DNA from: Cinnamomum chago
Taxonomy: Eukaryota; Streptophyta; Magnoliopsida; Laurales; Lauraceae
DNA length: 64,000 bases
Assembly (NCBI GenBank): GCA_038049695.1
Contig: CP142457.1
Coordinates: forward strand, 25,558,501 to 25,622,500
Direction: 5' to 3'
The stretch's first letter is position 1. Each line of letters starts with the position of its first letter. A program made the translations under genes and the position numbers. The notes under the pieces are model-generated. The model was given only the letters and a program-made list of their open reading frames with translations. It did no database searches and was not told where the DNA came from. Positions 43,061 through 52,916 of the stretch are shown here, in pieces.

Positions 43061-43770
43061 GGACCCTAGTTGTTCGATCTTTGATTTTTTTGCACTTAGG
43101 ACACTTGAAACACTCCTGATTTCCTTCGTTGGGTTACTAAATTTTTGGTGGGGTGAAGTAATTACTTTGAAGATTTCTAGGATTATACGCGCTTCACTCA
43201 AAGGTTGGTAAAAAAGTTTCTCAATTTCTGTGAATGGCTTGCATACCTTGGTGTTAACCTTTAATCTTCAAAATTCTTTTTGATGGTCTACAAAGGGTTG
43301 TAGCCTGTAGGGTGGCTATTGCATCCCACATTGTTAGACTTAATGTTGGAGAATTTTCAATAAATCCCCAAATTTTATTTTTGAATTATTCAATGGAAAA
43401 TATTTTCTAAAACAATTGAGATTTCAAATGAAGATTTGGAAAGGAAACTTCCTCTCATTGAAAAATAGCTCATTCACATAATTAGAAGGGGCTTTGAGGA
43501 GTCTCAATTGTTTACGCTGAGTGAGTGTGGCTATGTTGACTCAGTTGAGTAAGCAAAGTTTTGACTAGATTCACCAAGTCATCAGGTGGGTAGGGTCATT
43601 AGCCCATTCATGAGCTACTCGTTTCACCAAAAAAGGTTGACTCATCGAGGGGACCATTGTGAGTGTATATTTTTAAGAGTCACAAGCCAATTTAAATGAG
43701 GGTCAACGTCCTTTTTGATGAAGGATCACAACCCATTTTAATGAAATGTTACCTAGCTTCGATTAAGGGA
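43061..43770. other. Intergenic stretch, no gene seen
   Basis: AT-rich DNA without a recognisable gene, RNA or transposon end. Frames on either strand are short and unlike known proteins. Confidence 0.5.
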
Positions 43771-43891
43771 CACAACCTTTATATGAAGGGTCACCTAAGC
43801 CTCTTAAGAGTCTTGGAGAGGTATATAAGACACAAAAAAATTATATGAAGGGCCACCTAAGCCTCTTAAGAGTCTTGGAGAGGTATATAAG
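43771..43891 (+). repeat. 60-bp tandem repeat, two copies left of the LTR
   Basis: The copies start at 43771 and 43831. They share TTATATGAAGGG, CACCTAAGCCTCTTAAGAG and TCTTGGAGAGGTATATAAG. The second copy runs straight into the solo LTR at 43892, and a third copy continues beyond the LTR at 46192. Confidence 0.9.
43887..43891 (+). repeat. Target-site duplication ATAAG, left
   Basis: ATAAG directly before the LTR equals ATAAG at 46187-46191 directly after it. A 5-bp duplication is what LTR-retrotransposon integrases leave. Confidence 0.9.
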
Positions 43892-46186
43892 TGTCACGAC
43901 CCGGCCCCGAGATCAGAGTCATTAGGGTTAACCCCCGGGTCGCGATGTTAATCATACTTACTCCCGTAAACCCCGATTAACCGAAGTTAAACCGGAGTCC
44001 ACAAGGGATCTTGCATACATACCTGCCAATGTACAGTTGCGGAATACATACAAATAACATACATTGACAATACTTAACAAAATGAATCAGAACATTTACT
44101 TCTTCAACTACATAATTCAATTTACATCGTTTCATTTCCACTATCAACCACTGCATATTTATATACAATGCAGGGGACATCCTATACAGTACCTACAATA
44201 CCAAAATGATTATACAAAATAACTTATACAAAGTTTCCAAAAGATTTTCCATGTATACGCTCTCCAATCATGTCCATTCAGCTAGACCTCCTGGAGGTAG
44301 CGAATGGGCCTCCTCCGCTGTCGGGACGGTCGCTGAGGGACCGGCACGGGCAACTGGGCCTGTAATATCATCAGTAATACCGTGAACACGACGGTTCAAC
44401 AAGGTATACATACATTTATGACATGTCCATAATTACTAGCAATTCAGTATCTAACAGTGCTAGACAATTCATAATAACCATAAATAACAATAACAATAAG
44501 ATGGCAACTACACTAGCATTGGTTTCAACTCCATTCTATTCATTTCATCTTCTAAAAGGAAGATATGCATATTCATTTATTCATTAAGTTCAACCTTTAG
44601 TAATGGCTTTTTAGTGTATGACCTTTCAGTCAATGACCTTTCGGTCCAAATAAGGTGGGATCTCCCAGTGTTTTGATCAGAGATCACCGGTGTCACCACG
44701 GGCTCCGGAACACCCCATTCTCATCTACTGCAGTAGGAATAGTCATTTTATTTCTCAATTCATTCAATTCAATTCAATAATGAGTTTAAGAAACCGCTAG
44801 GTAGTGCCAAACCCGTTAACCCTTCGTATCAATCTCATTCTCAATCTAAAGTAAGCCTATGTCCAATCCTCTAACCAACCATTGAGTGTAACTATGGTTA
44901 TCAATGCAAGTATTACTTTTGATGACATTACTTAATTGATTATGCATTCGAATAACCTTAGATAACACTTATGGAGGTATACATATCACTTAACTACACG
45001 AGAACTAGTGACGACCACATAAGCGATCTTAGATCTCGAAAAATTCCAAAACTCACTTAACGGTCCTCGCGATTGGCCAAAATTTCCACTTTACTATTAA
45101 TGCGTATTTCTGATAGGTTCGCTCGAGCGAGTAAGGTTTGCTCGAGCGGACACTTTACAGAAGGATGGTCGCCGACCGCACTTTAATGTTCGCTCGAGCG
45201 ACCGGTCCAAAACGAGTTTTCTCTGAAACAGAGCCCTGGTCGCTCGAGCGACCCCCTGTTCGCTCGAGTGAACTGTCCAGGATTTCACTCCGAAATTCTG
45301 ATTCTTTCTCTCTTCTTTCTCACTCACTTTTCCTTATTCCTCCACAACCTGCAAGCATAATGGGACCTCCTGTCCCCATCCACACTCACCATCCATTTCA
45401 ACTAATCTAAAAATTCATACACAATCTAATTAGGGTTTTGAAACCCATAATGCACCCTACACATCAATTTTTTCTATCAAAATCCACAAACTACAAAACT
45501 ACTTCAATAAGCATAAGCATATGTATCACTTGCCTCAAATGAAGCTTTGATTGCTATAAAACCCTTGTCTAGCTTGGCTTGAGTTGGAACCTTCTCCTTG
45601 AAGCTTGAATTTCAAGAAGAACGCTAAGAAGATGATGTAGCAAGGAAGAAGATAGCCTCCTCTTCACTTGGTTCACCTCCAATCCACTCTTGATGAAGGA
45701 AGGAACGAAAGAAATTGCAAGAAGAAGAAGAAATGGCTGTGCCTAGGGTTTCTCTGAAGATGAACTCATTCAATGGATTCATCTTAACTTATACAAAGGG
45801 CTATTTTGCATTTAAGCCCAATAGTTCTCATCAATTCCATTTCAAGTCAAATCAAGGTTCATTTGGCTCATTTCTCGCCGAATCCCTTCAAGTCTTTTAT
45901 GAAATTCATCGTACTCATCGAGATACGCATGCGGGTATCAAGAGTTTCCGTATTCGACAAAATACGTATAATTCCGTATTTCCGAAAAAGTCCTTCACTT
46001 ACTTGTTTAAGCTCCAGTTCAACTCAATTTCATTCTTAATCTTGTCTAACCTTTCATTAAGCCTACATTAGGCAAATTCCAATCCATTTGGCGATAAATC
46101 ACCATTAGTCCATTTAAATCGGCTTAATTAGTCTCAAGCTCAATTAATTAGAGTTAATCGTGATTAACTCGGGACGGAGCCTAACA
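43892..46186. mobile_element. Solo LTR, 2295 bp, with target-site duplication
   Basis: The element begins TGTCACGACC and ends CCTAACA, the TG...CA form of LTR ends, and is flanked by the 5-bp duplication ATAAG. It contains no primer-binding site followed by gag or pol and no second LTR copy inside. The simplest reading is an LTR left after recombination between the two LTRs of a full element. Its direction of transcription is unclear because the ends are symmetric. It is the same family as 1-629, in opposite orientation. The longest open frame (45715-46071, plus) resembles no known protein. Confidence 0.85.
45118..45273. promoter_or_regulatory. Five GCTCGAGC palindromes in the solo LTR
   Basis: Copies of the palindrome core GCTCGAGC, several extended to TCGCTCGAGCGA, start near 45120, 45140, 45191, 45241 and 45261 (the last with CTCGAGTG). 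Intervals are 20, 51, 50 and 20 bp, almost mirror-symmetric. Repeated palindromes in an LTR suggest binding sites for a dimeric protein or clustered CpG methylation. The role is inference. Confidence 0.6.
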
Positions 46187-46191
46187 ATAAG
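46187..46191 (+). repeat. Target-site duplication ATAAG, right
   Basis: Matches ATAAG at 43887-43891. The interrupted tandem repeat resumes just after it. Confidence 0.9.
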
Positions 46192-46262
46192 TCACAAAAA
46201 AATTATATGAAGGGTTGCCTAAGCCTCTTAAGAGTCTTGGAGAGGTATATATATAAGACACA
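46192..46262 (+). repeat. Third copy of the 60-bp tandem repeat
   Basis: It carries the same landmarks as the copies at 43771 and 43831 (TTATATGAAGGG, CCTCTTAAGAGTCTTGGAG, GGTATATA) with an expanded TA run. Together the pieces show that the LTR landed inside a pre-existing tandem array. Confidence 0.9.
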
Positions 46263-46950
46263 AAAAAAAACACACTATAGCCTTTGCATGGGCTTCATGG
46301 TGCGCATAACCCTCATGACAAAAGTCTTCAAAAGTTCAAAGGATATGGGAATGGAAATACATATAATTCTCAAAAGATGAACTTTAGTAATGTGAGATGC
46401 CGAAAGAACAGAAGGACAAAATATCTATTCAAAACACCCCTTTCGAATTTTTGAAACAACCAAAAACCCAACACTAGATAACAATTTCACCGAGGATTTA
46501 TATTCTTAGACCTCATCACTTCATTGCCCATGAACAGTCCGTAACTCCTCTATCCCAATTCCCAATATCTGATTTCCAACTGTGAACCAAACATACTCTC
46601 GTATTGCAATCATGTTTACTTCCCTGAGCATGGCAAGATGATCAGTGAAAAGAGTAGTCATTGTCGTCTGGGATAGAAGAATGAAAGGTTTCTTCGAATG
46701 CTAATGTTAGTTTGACTGATTTATACAGTTTTTAGTTTTGTTTAAGTAGGAAAATAAAGTAAGGCATTCACGAATGGATGTGTATCAAAATTGATAAGAT
46801 GCAAGAAGGGCTGTTTCTGTTTAAAGAGAAGAAAGGATTGCCCACTTTCTTTTGGTGTCTCTCTTTGATGATGTGAGTTAAAGAGTTGTCAAAGAATTAG
46901 ATGAGGTAGTGTATTTTTTTTTTTTAATTTAAAAAACTTGAGAAGGTTTT
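46263..46950. other. Intergenic stretch, no gene seen
   Basis: No recognisable gene or repeat end. The content is A- and T-rich with only short frames. Confidence 0.5.
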
Positions 46951-46959
46951 GCTTGGGTC

Positions 46960-47110
46960 CCACTCCCATGTGGGGATGTGGCCTTATGAGGGCTTGATTT
47001 ACCTCTGTTTTTGGCTGTAGGTAGCCCTTATCCTTTTTCCTTTCCGTGACTCGAACCCGAGATGTGGAGGGTGGCTCTGATAGCAAATATTATGGACCTA
47101 ATCAATATGC
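46960..47110 (-). mobile_element. Possible LTR-retrotransposon primer-site remnant
   Basis: On the minus strand, TTTGCTATCAGAGCC (about 47072-47086) resembles the TGGTATCAGAGC primer-binding site used by many plant LTR retrotransposons that prime from initiator methionine tRNA. It is followed by CTCGGGTTCGAGTCACGG. The GGTTCGAGTC word could alternatively be a SINE B box. No LTR could be delimited. Confidence 0.35.
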
Positions 47111-47690
47111 CAAAAGCCTTACGACTGATGATGGAATATGTCAAATTAAATCTTATAATTATTTAGGATCATAACGGTAACTCAACTGTAAACTGATTTT
47201 TGTTTTAGTTCCACCAAATGGATAGTGAAAATTATTTTAATAATAACACTTGAAGTAATCATTCTTCTTCTCCTTGTGACTTTTGCCAAATTAGGGTCTC
47301 CAATTCCAACAAGACGATTTTCGATATTTACTTATTTAGTTTTTGGACAATAAGGAATGATGGTCATGGGTTAATTTTCAGTATATCTTTTCTACATAGG
47401 CCCTTTGATTGTGTGGATCTCATTCGGTGCACTAATTGGTCCTTGATCGTTGTAAAGTACGTAAATTGAATCGATTTGATTTTCTCATTTCCTACATAAA
47501 GTAGTATCAAAGCCTCTATTGGTTTGCTCCCATCAGATTCAGATGGCAAACGAGAGCCTCAAAATGACCTAAAAGGCTAAAACCCACTTGTAATCTATTT
47601 GTGGACCCCCCTTTTTTTTCTTGTTGTGAATCTAAATTCTAATTGAAACCATTCATCAAGAGGCTCTTACCTCATTTGGCCCACAGGCCA
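47111..47690. other. Intergenic stretch with a weak primer-site-like word
   Basis: No gene was recognised. AGTAGTATCAAAGCC at about 47500-47514 on the plus strand looks like a decayed methionine-tRNA primer-binding site, but no LTR or gag follows. Confidence 0.35.
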
Positions 47691-47692
47691 TT

Positions 47693-48050
47693 GGGGGCGT
47701 TTGAACATTTTTTAATAACATGGTATTACCTTAGACTGTTTTTGACTTCTATGGGCTTTCGAATGCCTGTTTGTTTAGAAAATTTGAGAATTCTTATTTG
47801 GAAAAATTCTGAGCAGTCCAAATGCTGCCCTCTAAAGTAGAATTCCAAATGCTCAATCCCCCTCCAGCATTTGGAATGCTCGAATTCTAGAAATTCATAA
47901 GGCTAAAGGTGCATTTTCATATATTTTGGAATTCTGAAATATTCTTGCAACATAGAGAGCATTTGTAATGCTCAAGAAACAATATCACATCGTGTCATAA
48001 ATCACCAACAAGCCCAGTTCCTTGTTAGAAATGCCTCTAACCAAACAGGA
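47693..48050. mobile_element. Possible MITE-like element
   Basis: The left side begins GGGGGCGTTTGAAC and the right side ends CTAACCAAACAGGAGGTC. GGGGCGTTTG at one end and its near complement CAAAC...CC at the other are typical of small plant DNA transposons. The interior has inverted-repeat-like words around GCATTTGGAATGC. Target duplications were not found. Confidence 0.35.
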
Positions 48051-48097
48051 GGTCAAGGAAGTTTTGAGCCCGATATAATGATGTTTATTTTCATTTT

Positions 48098-48400
48098 ATT
48101 TTTTTGGGAAGGTAAGTAAGAATATATTAACTTCAATTAAAATAGGGTAGGGCAGCCCACTATACAAAAATAAAATTGGAGGATTTGTGAATTTTTTCAG
48201 AGGATGAACACGCAATTGAGGTGATTGTCCAACTGTGTTGTGCCCTAAAATAATAAATTTCCACAATTTGGGTCAGCCTTTTAGGCATTTTGTTTACGGG
48301 CCAGGCCCAATAAAGAAAATGGTCCGAGTTACCTTCTCTAAGGGTCTTCCAAGCGTCAAGAATCTTAGCATTCATTCATAAATGAATTGTGAGAACTTAC
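48098..48400 (-). mobile_element. Possible LINE 3' end fragment
   Basis: On the minus strand the stretch ends TTAATATATTCTTACTTACC followed by an A-rich tail, a form often seen at 3' ends of plant LINEs. The frame at 48160-48375 (minus, 71 codons) has no catalytic motif that I can see. The call rests on the tail and is weak. Confidence 0.3.
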
Positions 48401-48593
48401 CTTTTCATCTTGGTGCCACAATAGAGTTCTATCCATTATAAGTAAAAACAAGCAAAACAATAGCACTAAGTAAAAACATGCCTATATCTGAGCCTGACAC
48501 AAATTCCACTACAGATTCAAAATCCATGCCCAAGCCCAAGTCCAAACCACAGTTTTTATACTGGTAGACACACACACCTACAACTAGGGATGA

Positions 48594-49091
48594 AAACTGG
48601 GCCAGGCCACCCAGACATGGCACGGCCCAGGACGGAAATTTCCTTGTCGGCAAGGCCTGGCCCGGCGCGGTGCAGGGCTTTTGTCCCTGCTGTGCTGGGC
48701 CACGGTGTTTGGGCCTAGCAATGCACAAGGCCCATCCTGGCACCGCCCAGCACAAAATTTATATAAAAATTTGATTTTTTTATATAAATAACATATAAAT
48801 CTTAAAATAATTTATTAAATAAAACTTAACATTTGTGAATTTATTCTAATAGTTTCAACTTTATTTCAAGTTGGGAGCACTAAAAGTCCATAAAATCTTT
48901 CTATATAGAAAAAAAATAAAAATAGGAGGCATGTGGGCTGGTCCATGGGAGGGGAAAACCCAGCCCATCCGGGGCACGGCCGTGCATGGCACCCCCAAGC
49001 CGTGCCGTGGACTGTGCTGGGCCGACACCTGCCAACCTGGGCACGGAACAGCTGGGCCAGCCTCAAAGCGGGCCGTGCCTTGCTACCTGCA
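48594..49091. repeat. Paired GGCCC/GGGCCGTGCC-rich blocks
   Basis: Two GC-rich blocks (about 48594-48755 and 48930-49085) flank an AT-rich middle and repeat words such as GGGCC, GGCACGG, GTGCTGGGC and CCGTGCC. The left end reads TAGGGATGAAAACTGGGCC, like a family of degenerate GGGCC-rich plant repeats. Open frames across it on both strands are a by-product of GC-rich repetition. The family and its exact limits are unknown. Confidence 0.45.
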
Positions 49092-49146
49092 GCATTATAG
49101 TTAAACCAATATACCATATCTTAAAACATCATTCTACAGACCTTTC

Positions 49147-49170
49147 AAAAAAAAAAAAAAAAAAAAAAAA
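49147..49170 (+). repeat. A24 tract
   Basis: Twenty-four A residues downstream (minus strand) of the VPS22-like exon. It may be a retroposon tail, but no body was recognised. Confidence 0.9.
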
Positions 49171-49206
49171 TTCTGCAATGGACTTCCTCTGGGTTAATGG
49201 GAAAAC

Positions 49207-49472
49207 CTGAGTAAGCTTCAAAATCTCATTGTGGTGTTTCTTCAACTCAGTAGGAACAGACTGCACCAGCTTTTTGTCTCCAACAGAAATAACCTCATAT
49301 CCATTTCCTAGTGCCTGAAAATTCATACAACAAGCACCAGTCCCTAGAAAAAGGGTTCGCTCATGGATGTGCTAACTGGGCACTGTAAAAATTAAGCATC
49401 AGAGTATTTCCTTTAGCTTGGTTATAGCATGCAAGCAGTCTTTCTCCTTTAACACAGTAGAGTATGGAGTTC
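49207..49472 (-). pseudogene. VPS22/SNF8-like ESCRT-II gene fragment (two exons)
   Basis: VPS22 (SNF8) is a subunit of ESCRT-II, which sorts ubiquitinated membrane proteins at endosomes. The exon 49207-49314 codes 36 residues including GYEVISVGDKKLVQSVPTEL and HHNEILKLTQ, matching the winged-helix part of plant VPS22 as I recall it. It is bounded by TTTTCAG on the 5' side and CAG|GTTTTC on the 3' side. An upstream exon at 49411-49472 reads ELHTLLC, a stop, RRK, then, after an apparent deletion with a frame change, KDCLHAITKLK. Its 5' splice site reads GAAATA instead of GT. N-terminal and C-terminal exons are absent; the downstream side runs into the A24 tract and GC-rich repeats. Introns are present, so this is a broken genomic duplicate and not a processed copy. 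Confidence 0.7.
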
Positions 49473-50255
49473 CTGCAAGTTGATCGAATTCCCATTGTGG
49501 GATCTAGTAGCCAAGCATATGTACACTCTTTGCACCCCTGCGTAAGATTAAAAAGAAAAGATGATGTCGACAGTCAAGACTTCCATCTTTTGTCTAAAAC
49601 AACAAAGTATGAATCCAAAATAAGCATACAAAAATTCCTTTTCTTTTTCCTTTTTTTTTTTTTTGTTAAAGCCACTTCCTTTTTTCTTATAGCTTCAAAG
49701 CTGAAAAGCGCACACTACGAAATGAATCTACAGCAGAAATGTTTGATCCAATTTGAAACAATATATGGCTTTACAAGAAAATTCCCATTTGATGCACCTT
49801 CACAAGAAAGAGGCAATCAAATTGAAAAATCAGATGAAATTCCACTACAAGGAGTACAGTTACTAGCCCAAACTCTGAATTTGGATTTTGAGTATGACAA
49901 ATGAATGTGATGTAGGACTAAAGAACTATAAAGGAAACTCTTCAACAATTTGGCAAGTGTAGGAACTATAGAGGACATCTCTGTGCTTGTTACATTAAAT
50001 ACTAGCTTTCCAGGGATTGAAGTACATCTCCATTTCTGCTTCTGGAACTTGAGAGATTGAACTTGCAATTCTCAGACATTCAATACAATGTCGGAATGAG
50101 ATGCCAGCAACTGAACAGTGCCTAAAATTCAAATTATTTTATGGTACTTCCCACCACTCTTGTGCGAGAACTATCACAAATAAACTATAATAAATTTTTC
50201 GATACCTTGCTTGATGTGTGTAAATGTAAAGCTTTGAAGCAGTTTGTTTTCTTAC
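49473..50255. other. Stretch between exon fragments, no gene identified
   Basis: Mostly AT-rich, with a T-rich tract near 49640-49665. A short minus-strand open stretch at about 49990-50100 (SFRHCIECLRIASS...) ends in a stop and might be another exon fragment, but I cannot assign it. Confidence 0.4.
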
Positions 50256-50321
50256 CCTGGTTTGGAGATTGATGAACTCCACGTGCTGAACTGCTTCTTC
50301 AAGCATTGTGTTGATGTCTAC
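50256..50321 (-). pseudogene. Isolated bHLH exon (helix 2), RSL-like
   Basis: The minus strand reads TAG|GTAGACATC... to CCAGG|GTAAG, giving a 66-bp exon of exactly 22 codons: VDINTMLEEAVQHVEF followed by INLQTR. It resembles helix 2 of plant bHLH transcription factors of the RSL/RHD6 group, where a similar block (VDISTMLEEAV) is known, as I recall within a 66-bp exon. The basic region, helix 1 and the C-terminal part were not found nearby. Both splice signals look usable, yet the flanking exons are missing, so this is most likely a captured or relict exon. Confidence 0.55.
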
Positions 50322-50774
50322 CTACGTTAATCAATATCCAAATATATTCGTTGGTGTTCATTCCAAACAATGTCTGCATTAACCCGGTCCCACTCGGTCA
50401 TATCTCATACTCAAACTCATTGATATCATGTAAAATGAAAGAAATACTAGGATCCTCATTTTAAGAATTTACATGTTCATGGTGCAATAAGTGAAATAAA
50501 TTTATTCCAATCACATCATAAGTATTAGATCAATGCTCTTTCAATAGCCAGCATCCATCCCCAAAGTTCACAAGGACATATTTGCTAAACAACACTCCAT
50601 ATGCCAACTCTGACACCAAAAATTAAATGCAAATAATTCTACCAAATCAGTGCATGCGCATGAAACTTTCAGAAATCTAAAAGCAGTGTACAAGCAAGTG
50701 AGCAACATACATTTAAATTGTGATAAAGGGGAAAGACTCAGTCATTAATTAGAAGTAAATCCAGAACCCTCCTC

Positions 50775-51035
50775 TTACTGTTGCTCCACAACAGGTCCGC
50801 CAGCATTATTTGAAACATTTCCATTTTCAGCATTGCTTGCCAGTGTGCAATTTCCCATATCAATGTCAATGCCATTTTTACATTCATAACCAACTAAATG
50901 AGTTAATTCTGCTGCAGAAGTTTCATGGCTGACAAGGCTCTCACTAGAATCAGTTACACCAACAGACAGCTTAGTTTCATAATTTTGGGCAAGTGGGCCT
51001 TTCTTGTGGAACTGAACTTGGATCCATCCCCTAAA
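50775..51035 (-). pseudogene. Unrecognised terminal-exon-like fragment
   Basis: The minus strand has a 3' splice-like CTGTTCCAG just before 51035, then 86 open codons ending in TAA (50775-50777). The product starts FRGWIQVQFHKKGPLAQNY, is rich in Ser, Asn and Glu, and ends GGPVVEQQ. Codon content looks protein-like, not random. I do not recognise the family. No upstream exon was identified: the sequence beyond 51036 is SINE-like and then intergenic. It lies on the same strand as the VPS22-like and bHLH fragments. Confidence 0.4.
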
Positions 51036-51160
51036 CTGGAACAGTCAGCTGGTTAGGGACATCGAGTGGGTGTGTGTGTGTAAGTGCATGAGTTTGAGTC
51101 TCCTGTAGGTAGGCTATAACTATAGAGTCTGTTTTGGTTTACCTAATTAATCTTTTGAGT
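51036..51160 (+). mobile_element. tRNA-derived SINE-like element
   Basis: GTCAGCTGGTTAGGGACA resembles a pol III A box (TGGTTAGGGA). About 45 bp further on, GAGTTTGAGTCTCC resembles a B box (GGTTCGANTCC). GTGTGTGTGT lies between them. This is the usual layout of a plant tRNA-derived SINE head. The 3' end and target duplications were not identified. Confidence 0.5.
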
Positions 51161-52020
51161 GCTGATGCAAAGTTCCTTGCTAGCAAAAACCATTCCAAAA
51201 AATGGATGAATTTATTTCGTCATGCTGTGTGATTTTGACACTATATCTCAATTTATTAAACATGGCCCACATTCACCTCATAGAGTTCAAGTAAAGAGCT
51301 TCAATTTGTAGAACACAATCCTATAGTCATAATCATGCTGCACATTTAAAAATGATTGAACATCATAATTTAGTACTCAACTACTATTAAGTATGCACAC
51401 AGGTTGAGGCGATGTTTTTGAAATAGGAAGGCCATCAAATTGATGAAGGCTAAGGTCGGGTATAACTTAGTTCAAGTGGTTCATTTTGGTTCCAAATCCA
51501 CTGGAAGTCCATGAATGAAAAAAACTCCTTATAAAGACAAAACCATGAAGTAAATAAATGAAAAAAAAAATCACCCCTTGTAATTCTCTTAATCAGAAAG
51601 TGGAAAAAAGGACATCTAAAAACCCTTTTTCATCAATATTTCTGAAAAATAACCCAATTTAAGGCCCTTTCCAAACACAAACAGTAAAGTAAAAAACCGA
51701 ATCCAATAACTGCAGAAAATGCCCCTATGTTCCCCTCAGCAAATCAGATCATTAAAAGCTGCAGTAGAGCGATTCCACTCACAAAATGCTTAGAATACGA
51801 TAAATCTACCCGAAGATCTAGTGAATCTCTTCAGGAAAACCAGTCATCCAACTCATTTATTCATCTAACTCCATTCTTCAAATTATTTTTAAAAAAAAAA
51901 AAAAAGGCCAAAACGAGCTTAAATCTACTTAGATTTCAATAGAAAAATTCGCCATTTGGATCGCCTTCAAGGATTGAAGCTGCAGAAAACTCGAACAAAA
52001 AACACACAACGAGATCAAAT
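51161..52020. other. Intergenic flank of the gypsy element
   Basis: No gene was identified. It is AT-rich, with an A-rich tract near 51890-51905. On the minus strand a start codon in AAATGGCGAATTTTT (about 51944-51958) opens only eight codons, so a short first exon or a chance ORF are equally possible. Confidence 0.4.
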
Positions 52021-52025
52021 CCCTT
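52021..52025 (+). repeat. Target-site duplication CCCTT, left
   Basis: CCCTT precedes the 5' LTR and recurs at 62620-62624 after the 3' LTR. Confidence 0.93.
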
Positions 52026-52868
52026 TGTGTGGGGGCATTTCCGTAATGCCAAAGCTAGGTTTGATTTCGGCAAAAGCACCAACTAGGCTTGATCTCGGCT
52101 TCGTAACTCGGAATCGACTGTTACGCCCTTCTGCACCACCTCGGCTTTGGCATCTCTTTCTAGCTGGTCTCGGTAAGAACCAGCTAATCTCGCCTCGGAT
52201 CTGCTGATTAGCACACCCATTTCGGTCTCGGCTGTGTGCCTCTGCCAGTCGCGCCTCCGTTGTAGCCGTATGTCGAACTGCCAACCGAGACAGGCCCTGA
52301 CAGTCATGTCCTACCTTCGAGCACGCGCTGACGGGACAGATACATCATCCCAGCCGTCCAGAATCCTTATCAAATCCCTGACAAAGCGGCATCCAGCGGC
52401 TACAGCCATATCAGGGTAGGGCCCAAGAAAGGATCCAATGGGACCTTTGCTGCCAAACAAGTCAAGACAAGATCAGGCCCAATGTGACCGCATTTAATGC
52501 AAGGATGGGCTGATCGGACTATCATTTAATGCAATGTGGGTTGTGATGGATCCTCATTAATTACTTTATGGGCTGAAGAGACCTTAGCAGTCAAATCATT
52601 AGGCCTGCTATCAAATGTCAAAAGATTTCTCTCCTATAAAGAGAAGACCAATCCAACCCAGGTACGCATGCCCTTCTTCTTCTTCGACCTTAGTTCAGTT
52701 CATGTACTAACTTAGGCATCGGAGAGCCCTGCGCTGCCCACAGTCAGGGTCCTTTGACTGTCCTTTCTTCCCTTTCAGGTCCCTGAAGCGGATAGCTATC
52801 CACAGTCATTTGGATAAGTCATCTTAAGGCTCCCCCTAATCTTGTGAGTTATGTTTTTTGCACTTACA
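52026..52868 (+). repeat. 5' LTR, 843 bp
   Basis: Starts TGTGTGGGGGCATTTCC and ends TTTTTTGCACTTACA. It aligns with 61732-62619. It is 45 bp shorter than the 3' LTR, mainly because it lacks about 24 bp after CATGTCCT near 52310 and about 24 bp near 52670 that the 3' copy has. Confidence 0.95.
52635..52640 (+). promoter_or_regulatory. LTR TATA box
   Basis: TATAAA within CTCCTATAAAGAGAAG. The same word is conserved in the 3' LTR at 62358-62363. It is the likely core promoter for the element's genomic RNA. Confidence 0.6.
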
Positions 52869-52888
52869 ATTGGCACCGTCTGTGGGGA
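52869..52888 (+). other. Primer-binding site
   Basis: ATTGGCACCGTCTGTGGGGA follows the LTR end by one or two bases. The TGGC...CCGTCTGTGGGGA form is common in plant Ty3/gypsy elements. The priming tRNA was not determined. Confidence 0.8.
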
Positions 52889-52916
52889 GATCAATTATAA
52901 AGTCTTCCCCGACACC

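Noticed and set aside
45715..46071. 118-codon open frame in the solo LTR
   Set aside because: It lies wholly inside an LTR, has no recognisable domain and overlaps another frame of similar length.
47040..47060. tRNA gene suggested by GGTTCGAGTC (minus)
   Set aside because: Only a B-box-like word is present; no acceptor stem, anticodon arm or A box at the right distance.
46889..47086. Minus-strand 65-codon frame
   Set aside because: It overlaps a primer-site-like retrotransposon remnant and has no family likeness.
48429..49117. Several overlapping open frames on both strands near 48.4-49.1 kb
   Set aside because: They follow GC-rich repeats (GGCCC, GTGCC) that lack stops in several frames; composition is Pro/Ala/Gly/Trp-rich and unlike any family.
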